Shown piece by piece: positions 36,803-45,107 of a stretch of 64,000 bases of DNA (position 1 is the stretch's first letter; every line of letters starts with the position of its first letter). The notes under the pieces are model-generated. The model searched no databases. It had not been told where the DNA came from and saw only the letters and a list, made by a program, of their open reading frames with translations. This DNA comes from Marinicella meishanensis (GTDB lineage: Bacteria > Pseudomonadota > Gammaproteobacteria > Xanthomonadales > Marinicellaceae): the NCBI RefSeq assembly GCF_019931145.1, contig NZ_JAIOUV010000003.1:310001-374000 (forward strand), written 5' to 3'. Position numbers and translations under genes: made by a program.

Positions 36803-37816
36803 TCATTCAAAATCATCGGCAAAAATCAAGTCGTCACCGGACATCAAAACTTCCAGCGTGAATGCGTTGTTGGCTGGGTCGGTGTCGGTGGTGCCAACCG
36901 GCACAATCACCTGTGCGGTGTTGGACAGCGTGCCAGTGGCCGCCACATCCATGGTACCCACCGCCTCAAACACCACTTGGCTGTTGGCCGGTAAGTTGAC
37001 GGACTCAGTCAAGTTGCCATTGCCAGTGGGCATGCCGCAAGCGGCACCGTTGTTGGGCGTACACATCCACTGCACACCGTTCAACTCACTGGGGAAAAAG
37101 TCAATCACACTGGTGGCGTTGGCCGCTGCCGGGCCGGCATTGCTGATGGTGATGGACAAGGTCAAATCATCACCCGGGACATAGGTGGCTGGATCGGCCA
37201 TTTGACTGACGGCCAAATCAACTTCATTGGCCACCACCGGGCAGTCGACCACTGCGCGAATGACGAAATCTCCCGACACCCCCAGCAGACAGCTGTCGAA
37301 CCACAAATTGGGTGGAATGGCGAAGATTGAGTTTTTGCCGGTTTGACAGCCATCGGCATCGGTGACCAGACTGGGGCCAGTTGGTATTGGGGTGTTTTCA
37401 AACTGAAAAGCGATCACATAAGTTTCTCCTTGGGTGACTGGCACAATCAGGGGAATAACGCTGTTCTCATCCAAAAAACGGTATTCATTGAACACCCCAT
37501 CATTCAACACCGGACCCACAATGGTTTCTAATTCCATGCCTGGTTCGGGAAAGGTGCCGGCCTCGAAAATACCAATGCCTTGTTCAATCGTGCTGGCGGA
37601 GCCGCCATTCAATGAACGCCAAAAGATTTGCACCGCCACCAAGTCGCCATCACAGGGCGACTCCAGCCAGGCGGCGCCCAGCTCATTGGCCACAAAGCCC
37701 GATTGGATGGCCCCTTGACTGAAGTCCACCAAGGAGTCGTTTTGCAGGGTGACCTCGGCGGCATCGCTGTGTGACCACAGCAAGCCAAGGAGGCCGATTG
37801 TCATGTGCTTTTTCAT
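36803..37816 (-). CDS. Secreted DUF11-containing protein with DLIFADDFE tail
   Basis: A 337-residue exported protein. The signal peptide ends near SDAA. The first two thirds are a beta-rich domain of unknown type with several Cys (about 50-200). A DUF11-like repeat follows (about 205-325), recognisable by VDLAVSQMADPATYVPGDDL, SITISNAGPAAANAT and TDTDPANNAF. The protein ends in DLIFADDFE. GAGGTG lies before the ATG at 37816. DUF11 proteins are usually outer surface or wall-associated. The same nine-residue tail form ends three other secreted proteins in this window, so it is probably a shared export or anchoring signal (inference). Confidence 0.82.
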   Translation of the reverse strand: MKKHMTIGLLGLLWSHSDAAEVTLQNDSLVDFSQGAIQSGFVANELGAAWLESPCDGDLVAVQIFWRSLNGGSASTIEQGIGIFEAGTFPEPGMELETIVGPVLNDGVFNEYRFLDENSVIPLIVPVTQGETYVIAFQFENTPIPTGPSLVTDADGCQTGKNSIFAIPPNLWFDSCLLGVSGDFVIRAVVDCPVVANEVDLAVSQMADPATYVPGDDLTLSITISNAGPAAANATSVIDFFPSELNGVQWMCTPNNGAACGMPTGNGNLTESVNLPANSQVVFEAVGTMDVAATGTLSNTAQVIVPVGTTDTDPANNAFTLEVLMSGDDLIFADDFE

Positions 37817-38104
37817 GTTTCACCTCTCTCAATCAATGTCACACACCGACCTGGAACAGGCACACACAACTGTAATGACTCAATCAAACTAGCATGATTT
37901 CAGACAGCAAAATGATAAGCCTTTCACAAAAAGTACATCATTGCCCCATTTGACTTGCTGTGAACCCAGCAATGGTCGATATGGCCGGTGAGACAAGCCG
38001 CAGCCATGGCCAGGAATGGTGGATTGGTCACAGTTTGTCATGACTTCACGGAATAAGCTGGGTGATGAATTGTTCACTGGCTTTTTTCGGGTTAAGCTGT
38101 GGTT

Positions 38105-39616
38105 ATGAAGAAGACATTTGCCTTGAGTTTGTTGCTGTGGATGGTGCCGCTATGGGCCCAAGTGGATTGTGCCATCACCCCAGAACGGTCGCTGGCCGGC
38201 GCCATGGTGTTGGGCAATGGCAATCCCGGTTCGGTCAACACCACCATGATCCAAGCGGCGTTGAACCAAGGTGGCCCAATCCGATTCAATGTCGGCCAAG
38301 CACCGGTGGTGATCAATTTAACCAATACCTTATTGGTGACCAAAGGCGCGGTGATTGATGGTGGCGGGGTGGTGACCCTCAGTGGCATGAATCAGCGGCG
38401 CTTGTTTTTGTTGCGCAACACCCAGAACCTGACTTACACCTTCACGGTACAAAACATGCGCCTGATCAATGGTTCCATCCCCAGTGGCAGTGGTGCCGCG
38501 ATCTATCGCTTCAATGAAGGCCCGTGGCAAGCCCTCAGTCTGGAAGCGATCAATGTGGACTTTGCCAACAACCACGCCATTCAAGTGGAACAAGACGGCG
38601 GTGGAGGGGCGATATACGCCACCGGCATGGACCAGGTGTTGATTCACAACAGCACCTTCAGCAACAACTCAGGCAGCAACGGCGGAGCCTTCTATGCTTT
38701 GGGTACCGATGTCATTCGCATCACCGACTCGGTGTTTGATGGCAACCACGCCACCGGCAACAGTGGCAATCCGGGCAATGGCGGTAATGCCGGGGCCATT
38801 GGGGTGGATGGGGCCGAGCGCACCATCAATGTCTGCCGCAGCCAAATCATCAACAACACCGCCCAGGCTTTTGGGGTGGGCTTTTTCTCGGTGATGTATG
38901 ATCAGCAGAGCCTGTCGGCCTTCACCGATGTGCTGTTTGAAAACAACACCAATGCTTTGGATTTTGGCTTGGGCGGAGGGGCTTACATCCAGGGTGGGCC
39001 GTTCATCTTGGATCGCACCAGTTTCATTGCCAATGAATCACGCGGATCAGGCGGTATTTTCTTTGGTCCTGGGGCCAACGGCGAAATGCGCAACAGCACG
39101 GTCTATGGCAACGTCGCCACCAACACCTTGGGTGGTGGCATGTCGATCGACGGTTCGGCCGATGTCACCCTGCGGCATGTGACCATCGTCAACAACCACG
39201 CCCCTTGTGATGTGTGTTTTGCCGGTGGCATCGCCGTCGGTGGCAGCAACTTAACCACTTTGTACAACAGCATACTGGCCAACAACACCGGTGGTAATGT
39301 GTTCAATCCCTGGAACATCCTCAACCCAGTGGCCGGGTTCGACAACCTGCAATTCCCGCAACAGCGACCCAATGGCCAAAGCGAGGTCCAAGCCACCAGC
39401 AACACCTTGTGGCAAGACCCCGTACTCAGCGCCCCGGCTTACTTGGGTGGTTACACCCCGACCATGGCCCTGGCTGACAATTCTCCGGCCATCGACCAAG
39501 CCACCCCAGCCCAGTCCACCGCCACCGATCAGCGCTTGAAACCACGCCACATGACGGCCGATTTGGGGGCTTTTGAATTGCAGGCTGATTTGATTTTCAT
39601 TGACGGCTTCGACTGA
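38105..39616 (+). CDS. Secreted parallel beta-helix protein, choice-of-anchor Q type, DLIFIDGFD tail
   Basis: A 503-residue exported protein. The signal peptide ends near WAQ. The body is a right-handed parallel beta-helix with many Asn-rich rungs (for example IHNSTFSNNSGSNGGAFYAL, VLFENNTNALDFGLGGGAYI, GGMSIDGSADVTLRHVTIVN). The end, DPVLSAPAYLGGYTPTMALA, DNSPAIDQA and TADLGAFEL, matches the choice-of-anchor Q domain as I remember it. The last residues are DLIFIDGFD. ATG 38105 was preferred over GTG 38099 for the signal peptide. Such proteins are usually surface-exposed or released. Confidence 0.85.
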   Translation: MKKTFALSLLLWMVPLWAQVDCAITPERSLAGAMVLGNGNPGSVNTTMIQAALNQGGPIRFNVGQAPVVINLTNTLLVTKGAVIDGGGVVTLSGMNQRRLFLLRNTQNLTYTFTVQNMRLINGSIPSGSGAAIYRFNEGPWQALSLEAINVDFANNHAIQVEQDGGGGAIYATGMDQVLIHNSTFSNNSGSNGGAFYALGTDVIRITDSVFDGNHATGNSGNPGNGGNAGAIGVDGAERTINVCRSQIINNTAQAFGVGFFSVMYDQQSLSAFTDVLFENNTNALDFGLGGGAYIQGGPFILDRTSFIANESRGSGGIFFGPGANGEMRNSTVYGNVATNTLGGGMSIDGSADVTLRHVTIVNNHAPCDVCFAGGIAVGGSNLTTLYNSILANNTGGNVFNPWNILNPVAGFDNLQFPQQRPNGQSEVQATSNTLWQDPVLSAPAYLGGYTPTMALADNSPAIDQATPAQSTATDQRLKPRHMTADLGAFELQADLIFIDGFD

Positions 39617-39634
39617 ACGCACAGCCATCGTGGA

Positions 39635-40405
39635 TCAATCGTCGCGGTTGATCACAAAGGTGGCCACCACCGGCAAGTGATCACTGGCCACCCGGGCCAG
39701 GCGCATTTTGGTGCTGCTGACATGGGTGCAATGCAGTTTGCCGCGGTAGTAAATCCGATCGAGTCCGCCACGAGGCGCGAACGACGGGAAGGTTTTCATC
39801 GCCACTTCGTTGCCCCGTAAGGAGGTGCGGTCGGTGGCACACAAAAAGTCTTTGCCGATGATGAGCAAGGCCCGCAGCATCGAGCGCCAATCATTGAAAT
39901 CACCACCAATGATGCACGGTTGGTTGATGTCCAAGGCGGTGAACTCAGGTGATTTGAACAATTTGCCGGCTTGTTTTTGGCGTTCTTTGGCCGACAGACC
40001 CAGATGCAGATTGAACACCTCTAAAAATTGAAAATCGGTTTTTGATTCACTGATCTGAATGGTCGTGTGCTGGCAACCGCGTTTCTTTTTGTCTTCGATG
40101 CTCAGGTCGATGTTGCTTTGCTTGATGATGGGAAAGCGGCTCAAAGTGGCATTGCCGTAGCGGCCTTGTTTTAAAGTGACATTGTGTCCCAAGGCATGGT
40201 GCTCATAGCCACAATTGTCGGCCAATACCTGGGCCAAATTGAGCTCGTTGGAGCGGGGCACCCCCTCATCCACTTCCTGTAACAGCACCACATCGGCGTC
40301 CAGTGTTTGGATGATTTTGATGATCCGCTCAGGGGCAAATTTGCGGTCGATACCGATGGCGCGGTGGATGTTGTAGCTGAGGACTTTGAAGGTTTTCAAT
40401 GGCAA
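39635..40405 (-). CDS. Endonuclease/exonuclease/phosphatase-fold protein
   Basis: A 256-residue enzyme of the EEP superfamily. The blocks are SYNIHRAIG, VVLLQEVDEG (metal Glu), FNLHLGLS, CIIGGDFNDW (Asp/Asn), GGLDRIYYRG and ASDHLPVVATF (Asp-His), so the catalytic set is complete. It may be a phosphodiesterase or a nuclease; the short form without a signal peptide resembles the YbhP/YafD group. The start is TTG at 40405, without a clear ribosome site, so the N-terminus is uncertain. Convergent with the beta-helix gene, 18 bases apart. Confidence 0.87.
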   Translation of the reverse strand: MPLKTFKVLSYNIHRAIGIDRKFAPERIIKIIQTLDADVVLLQEVDEGVPRSNELNLAQVLADNCGYEHHALGHNVTLKQGRYGNATLSRFPIIKQSNIDLSIEDKKKRGCQHTTIQISESKTDFQFLEVFNLHLGLSAKERQKQAGKLFKSPEFTALDINQPCIIGGDFNDWRSMLRALLIIGKDFLCATDRTSLRGNEVAMKTFPSFAPRGGLDRIYYRGKLHCTHVSSTKMRLARVASDHLPVVATFVINRDD

Positions 40406-40552
40406 TTTTTTGATTTTTTATGATTGTACCAAATTGAGAGATGCCATCAATACCAAAGTCCAACGAGCACAAAACAAGATCGAATTTTTGCAGCTGACCC
40501 ACAGGACTCTGTTATGATGATATGACCAATAACCAGAGAAAAAGGTGGAAAT

Positions 40553-41467
40553 ATGAAAAAAGTGTGTTTATCAATGGCCATGGCTCTCATGGCAAGCAGT
40601 CCCGTGGGTGCTGAAGTCATTTGGGATGAAGGAATTGACGGTGACTTGTCCAATGATCAAGCCGCTCCCACTCCGATATTTTTTGCATTGGACAGCACTC
40701 AGGACACCGTGATCGGCAATGTGGGTGGCGCCAATCCAGGTGAGTTTTTTGATGACATGACATTCGATGTGTTTTATGGATTTTGCTTGGAGAGTGTTTT
40801 GTTGGTGGATTACGTCGCTGATGGCGGCAACACCACTTCGGGCTTCAATTTGTGGGAAGGGCCAGATGCCTTAACCACGTTCTTGGGCAGCACGACCAGT
40901 GGTCCGGCAAACATCGGACAGAATGTGTTGGATGGCACCACGCCGGTATCAGCCGGAACTTACACACTGGACATCCGTGAAGGAACCCCCAACCAATCTT
41001 ACGAAATTGATTACGTGTTGTGTAATGAAGCCTATTACAACGAAGCCTTTGACGGGGATTTTTCCGATGATGACACCACCCCAACTGACTTGGGTGTGTT
41101 GCCACTGACTGACAATCAGATTTCAGGGACCATTGGTGGTGCTGGTGGTTTGTTCGTGGACGCGTTGTCATTTACCGTGCCGACCGGATTCACCGCAGAT
41201 GTGATTCTGCGGGCTTATGTGGCCGCCGGAGGTAATGACACCAGTGGCTTCAACTACTATGAAGGTGTTGGCGTTGGTGGTGCAGTGGTCAGTTCAGCGA
41301 GTTTTGGTGCCACTGATATTGGCACCACCACTTTGACCACAGGGCCGTTACCTGAAGGGACTTATACGCTGGTTCTGCTGGAGGGAACCGAAGGTCAACA
41401 GTATGGATTCGATTTCCAATTGACTGACTTGATTTATGACAATGGCTTTGAATTGATCGTCAGATGA
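40553..41467 (+). CDS. Secreted protein with internal duplication and DLIYDNGFE tail
   Basis: A 304-residue exported protein (signal peptide ending SPVGA) of unknown family. It is an internal duplication with a period of about 136 residues: GGNTTSGFNLWEG (91-103) recurs as GGNDTSGFNYYEG (227-239), and AGTYTLDIREGT (134 on) as EGTYTLVLLEGT. Each unit is beta-rich and acidic, resembling pre-peptidase C-terminal-like beta domains. The tail is DLIYDNGFE followed by LIVR, a variant of the tail in three other proteins here; the extra four residues are unusual. AAGGTGG precedes the ATG. It is followed by a terminator hairpin. Confidence 0.75.
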   Translation: MKKVCLSMAMALMASSPVGAEVIWDEGIDGDLSNDQAAPTPIFFALDSTQDTVIGNVGGANPGEFFDDMTFDVFYGFCLESVLLVDYVADGGNTTSGFNLWEGPDALTTFLGSTTSGPANIGQNVLDGTTPVSAGTYTLDIREGTPNQSYEIDYVLCNEAYYNEAFDGDFSDDDTTPTDLGVLPLTDNQISGTIGGAGGLFVDALSFTVPTGFTADVILRAYVAAGGNDTSGFNYYEGVGVGGAVVSSASFGATDIGTTTLTTGPLPEGTYTLVLLEGTEGQQYGFDFQLTDLIYDNGFELIVR

Positions 41468-41486
41468 AACATTGATCCCAGACACA

Positions 41487-41526
41487 GGGCATCCTCAGGC
41501 ACGGCCAGAGGGTGCCCTTGTTGTCT
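41487..41526 (+). terminator. Terminator after the duplicated secreted protein gene
   Basis: GGGCATCCTC (41487-41496) pairs with GAGGGTGCCC (41508-41517), a 10-bp stem with one G-T pair, followed by TTGTTGTCT. It lies 20 bases past the stop and serves the plus strand. Confidence 0.7.
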
Positions 41527-41548
41527 GCAGATGTGCCCATGCTGAGAA

Positions 41549-41986
41549 TCAAGCCAAGCGCACCACCAGGACGTCACAGCCACAGCCGTGGATCACCCCG
41601 CTGGAAGTGGAACCCAACAACAAACCCAAACCATGCCGCCCGTGTGAGCCAATGACAATGGCATCGGCGTCGTGTTCTTCGGCGAATTTTTTGATTTCGG
41701 TGGCGGTACTGCCCGAAATGATGCGCAAGGCGTCGGCCGCCAGTCCATGCTTCTCGATCAAGCCCTTGAGGTGATTGGTGGCCGATGTTTTGACTTGAGA
41801 TTCAATTTGGCTGGTGTCAATCACCACCGGGGCATAGGGCGCGGTGGGTAAGGCACACATGATTTCCATCACATGCAACAAAGTGATCTGGCTGGCGTCT
41901 TGGGTGATGGCCAGGGCTTTGGTGATGAGGTCATCTGAATCGACACAAGGATCGATGGCAACAACGGTGTTTTGGTACAGTGTCAT
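41549..41986 (-). CDS. Universal stress protein (UspA family)
   Basis: A 145-residue Usp-domain protein. The nucleotide-binding motif GSHGRHGLGLLLGST (G-x2-G-x9-G-S/T) and the N-terminal VVAIDPCVDSDDLITKALAI are typical. The ATG at 41986 has GGGAG seven bases upstream; the frame opens further but without support. An FNR/ANR-like site lies upstream, so expression is probably raised when oxygen is low. Confidence 0.92.
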   Translation of the reverse strand: MTLYQNTVVAIDPCVDSDDLITKALAITQDASQITLLHVMEIMCALPTAPYAPVVIDTSQIESQVKTSATNHLKGLIEKHGLAADALRIISGSTATEIKKFAEEHDADAIVIGSHGRHGLGLLLGSTSSGVIHGCGCDVLVVRLA

Positions 41987-42016
41987 GGACGGCTCCCAAT
42001 TGATCTCAATACATCC

Positions 42017-42058
42017 AGCATAGCACTGCTGGGGACATGATGCATTGATCTTGATCAA
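42017..42058 (-). promoter_or_regulatory. FNR/ANR-type promoter of the universal stress protein gene
   Basis: TTGAT-CTTG-ATCAA at 42045-42058 is a perfect FNR consensus half-site pair. Read on the minus strand, a -10 TATGCT (42017-42022) sits where a class II FNR promoter needs it: with the site centred at -41.5 the start would be near 42010. The gene starts at 41986. Confidence 0.75.
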
Positions 42059-42103
42059 AAAACCAACGGTTTTAATGAACACAGTGGCCGTTGTTGATTC
42101 AGG

Positions 42104-43741
42104 TCATCTGCGCCAGGACTTCCACCACAACACCGCGGTCAAGGCACCGGTCAACAGCGCTGAGTTGGGGGCAAAGTTGAACCATCGGGCGGCGTCATCC
42201 AAAGCATAGAGCAGGGTGGTCGATATCACCCCACCAACGGCCAGCAGGGCCAGGCGATCCTGTTGTGCGGCCCGTAGTTTGGCTTGTTCGGCCGCTTGTT
42301 GTTCCAGCTTTAAGTGCCGCGGCAAGGGTTTGACTTGTTGGCTGAGTAGTTGGTGTAACAACATCGGCGCTTCAGCCGCCTGCTCAATCCACTTGGGCAG
42401 GTTTTCTTTGACTTTTTCCATGGACTGTTGTGGCCCATAATGGTCGCGCATGATGTCCCGCAAAATCGGCTCGGACAATTGCCAAATGTCCAGTTGGGGG
42501 TACAACTGACGCCCCAAGCCCTCGATGTTGAGCAGGGTCTTTTGCAGCAAGATCAATTCTGGCTGGACGATCAGTTTGAAGCGTTTGGCCATTTGAAAGG
42601 TTTTTAACATGACCTCACCAAAGGAAATTTCTTCGATGGGCTTGGCCATATAAGGCTCACAAATGGTGCGGGTGGCGGCCTCCAGGTCTTCTAAGTTGGT
42701 GTCGGCTGGTACCCAACCGGATTCAATGTGCAATTCGGCCACCCGGCGGTAGTCTTGTTTGAAAAAGGCCATGAAGTTATTGGCCAAATCGACCCGGTGG
42801 CCTTTGGGTAATGAGCCGCAGATGCCGAAATCCAACAACAGAATTTTGGGGTCTTCCGGGTTATCACGGCTGATGAAGATGTTGCCGGGGTGCATGTCGG
42901 CATGAAAAAAGTTGTCACGGAACACTTGGGTGTAAAAGATCTTGATGCCTTTTTCAGCCAGTTTTTCCAAATTGATGCCGGCGGCTTTGAGGCCATCGAA
43001 GTCTTTGATGGAAATGCCATGAATGCGTTCCTGCACCATGACCTTTTCTTTGGTCAGGTCCCAATAGATTGTGGGGATGTACAAATCCTTGGATCCGGCG
43101 AAATTTTTCTTCAACACCGAGGCATTGGCAGCCTCGCGTTGTAAATCCAGTTCATCGTAGATGGTTTTTTCGAATTCCTGGACGATTTCGGTGGGGTCCA
43201 CCTGGACCCCGGGGTTCAGGTGTTTTTTGGCCAATGACGCCAATGCATGCATCAAGCGCACGTCTTTTTCAATTTTCTTACCGATCCCAGGGCGCAACAC
43301 TTTGATCACCACGGCATCGCCGTTTTGCAGGGTGGCGGCATGTACTTGGGCGATGGAGGCCGATGCCAGGGCTTGTTCTTCCACCGAGGCAAATTGTTGT
43401 AACAAGTCCTCGGTCAATTGGTCTTTGACCACCCCTTTGGCTTGTTCCCAGCTGATCGGTTCGACATCATCCTGTAATTTTTCCAAGGCTTGGGCAATTT
43501 CTGCGGGTATCAGATCGGGGCGGGTGGACAAGGTCTGTCCGAGTTTGATGAAAATGGGTCCCAGCGATTCCAAAGCCCCTCGCACCCGCTGGCCGTCGCT
43601 CATGTGCCGGAGTCCTTTTTTGCCAAATGGGGACAGGATGTTGATCAAACTGAAGAAGTTGATGCCACGGCCGCCGATCAGGTTGGTCAGTCGATAGGCC
43701 GCCAGGGTGTGGGTGATTTTGAGTAATCGAAACAGTTTCAT
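42104..43741 (-). CDS. ubiB: Ubiquinone biosynthesis ATPase/kinase-like protein
   Basis: UbiB is the atypical kinase-like ATPase needed for ubiquinone synthesis in bacteria. The 545 residues match E. coli UbiB (546). The family KxGQ motif is in IFIKLGQTLSTRPDL (Lys66, Gln69); LASASIAQVHAA is the Ala-rich loop, DNFFHADMHPGN the catalytic loop and LLLDFGICG the DFG. A C-terminal pair of hydrophobic segments (about 498-540) anchors it to the inner membrane. It is last in the dehydrogenase-ubiE-ubiJ-ubiB run, 15 bases after ubiJ. Confidence 0.96.
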   Translation of the reverse strand: MKLFRLLKITHTLAAYRLTNLIGGRGINFFSLINILSPFGKKGLRHMSDGQRVRGALESLGPIFIKLGQTLSTRPDLIPAEIAQALEKLQDDVEPISWEQAKGVVKDQLTEDLLQQFASVEEQALASASIAQVHAATLQNGDAVVIKVLRPGIGKKIEKDVRLMHALASLAKKHLNPGVQVDPTEIVQEFEKTIYDELDLQREAANASVLKKNFAGSKDLYIPTIYWDLTKEKVMVQERIHGISIKDFDGLKAAGINLEKLAEKGIKIFYTQVFRDNFFHADMHPGNIFISRDNPEDPKILLLDFGICGSLPKGHRVDLANNFMAFFKQDYRRVAELHIESGWVPADTNLEDLEAATRTICEPYMAKPIEEISFGEVMLKTFQMAKRFKLIVQPELILLQKTLLNIEGLGRQLYPQLDIWQLSEPILRDIMRDHYGPQQSMEKVKENLPKWIEQAAEAPMLLHQLLSQQVKPLPRHLKLEQQAAEQAKLRAAQQDRLALLAVGGVISTTLLYALDDAARWFNFAPNSALLTGALTAVLWWKSWRR

Positions 43742-43756
43742 GTGGGGGGTTCCAAA

Positions 43757-44353
43757 TCAGGACTTCAAGGCCGCCAGTTTGCGTTCCAAGCGCACCACAT
43801 CGGCGCGTAAATCGTCCACTTGATCCAAAAAAGCTTCCATTTCATGGGGTGAGATCAGCTCCCGATTTTCTTCCAGCAAGTATTCTTGACTGCTTTGTTT
43901 GATCGATTGCAACCATTGGGAGCCCATATTGAAAGCGCTGTGCAAAAACTGGGACACCTGATAGCCCGGACCATCACCCAACAAATCACACCAAACTTCT
44001 TCCCAGTCGGGGCGCAGTTGTTTCAGAAAGTCGGCGACAAATTGCCCCGCTGCGGCATCACCGTTGATGGTCACGGTATCCAGACCAGCGATGTGCTGGT
44101 TGGTGCCCATGGCGAACAGCGCCGAAGGCTTGCCACTGATGGTGGTGTTGACTTCGGTGTCGGTGTCGGTATGCACGGTTAGGGTGTCTTCCTGGATGGC
44201 AATCACCACCGCCAGGTTGATCAGTTCAAGCTGTACCTTGACTTGTTTACCGGCATGGGCTTGGAGTTTTTTGGCAGCCGCCTGATCATACCGAATCAGC
44301 TTTTGCAGGGCGGCATTCAGCATGCGGGCCAATGGATTGGCAGCGGCCGTCAC
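43757..44353 (-). CDS. ubiJ: Ubiquinone biosynthesis accessory factor UbiJ (SCP2 domain)
   Basis: A 198-residue protein. An N-terminal SCP2-like lipid-binding domain (about 10-115, with VTINGDAAAGQFVADFLKQL) is followed by a linker and a C-terminal coiled coil (LDQVDDLRADVVRLERKLAAL). This is the UbiJ plan; UbiJ with UbiK organises the soluble ubiquinone-synthesis complex. The start is GTG, overlapping the ubiE stop as GTGA. The gene order ubiE-ubiJ-ubiB is the enterobacterial one and supports the symbol. Confidence 0.92.
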   Translation of the reverse strand: MTAAANPLARMLNAALQKLIRYDQAAAKKLQAHAGKQVKVQLELINLAVVIAIQEDTLTVHTDTDTEVNTTISGKPSALFAMGTNQHIAGLDTVTINGDAAAGQFVADFLKQLRPDWEEVWCDLLGDGPGYQVSQFLHSAFNMGSQWLQSIKQSSQEYLLEENRELISPHEMEAFLDQVDDLRADVVRLERKLAALKS

Positions 44354-45096
44354 AACTTGTACCCTTTGTGGATGGCCACGATGCCACCACTGAGGTTTTC
44401 ATGGCTGCACATCTCCAAACCGGCGGCCTCAAACATGCCTTGTAAGGTGTCTTGGTCTGGGTGTTGTTCAATGGACTCCACCAGGTATTGATAAGAGTCC
44501 CGGTCATTGGCCACCAAGCGGCCAATTTCAGGCAATACCTTGAATGAATAGAATTGATACAGTTGTTTGAGCACGGTGTTGTTGACTTTGGAAAACTCCA
44601 GCACCAAGGCTTTACCGCCTGGTTTCAGCACCCGGTGCATTTCATTCAGGGCCTGTTGTTTGTTGGTGACGTTGCGTAAGCCAAACGCCATGGTGATGGC
44701 ATCGATGCTGTTGTCTGCCAGCGGCAGTTGTTCGGCATTCATTTGTTGGCAAGTGAAGCGACCAAAAAAGCCGGCATCGATCATGCGGTCTTGTCCCACG
44801 TCCAACATGGCTTGGTTGATGTCACCGATGATCACATGACCATTGGGTCCGATCAAAGGCATCAACAAAGCGGCGATGTCGCCGGTACCACCGGCCAGAT
44901 CCAGCACCTGATCCCCTTCATGGATGCCACTGGTGCCAACAAAATGCCGTTTCCACAAGCGGTGCACACCGCCTGACATCAAGTCGTTCATCAAGTCATA
45001 CTTGTTGGCCACCGAGGTGAACACCTGGCCCACCAGCCCTTCTTTGTCTTGGGTGGCGACTTGCTTGAAGCCAAAATGGGTGGTTTTGTCATTCAT
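44350..45096 (-). CDS. ubiE: Ubiquinone/menaquinone biosynthesis C-methyltransferase
   Basis: UbiE methylates the quinone ring (2-polyprenyl-6-methoxybenzoquinol and demethylmenaquinol). The 248 residues contain THFGFKQV, YDLMNDLMSGGVHRLWKRHF, the SAM motif VLDLAGGTGD, FGLRNVTNKQQAL and KPGGKALVLEFSK, all UbiE hallmarks. I chose ATG 45096 because AAGGA lies seven bases upstream; ATG 45111 overlaps the previous stop and would add five residues. Coupled downstream to ubiJ. Confidence 0.96.
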   Translation of the reverse strand: MNDKTTHFGFKQVATQDKEGLVGQVFTSVANKYDLMNDLMSGGVHRLWKRHFVGTSGIHEGDQVLDLAGGTGDIAALLMPLIGPNGHVIIGDINQAMLDVGQDRMIDAGFFGRFTCQQMNAEQLPLADNSIDAITMAFGLRNVTNKQQALNEMHRVLKPGGKALVLEFSKVNNTVLKQLYQFYSFKVLPEIGRLVANDRDSYQYLVESIEQHPDQDTLQGMFEAAGLEMCSHENLSGGIVAIHKGYKL

Positions 45097-45107
45097 GGTG
45101 GGTTCCT

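Noticed and set aside
37817-38098. Regulatory RNA in the divergent spacer between two secreted-protein genes
   Set aside because: It must hold two promoters, but I could not identify good hexamers or a stable structure, so nothing is annotated.
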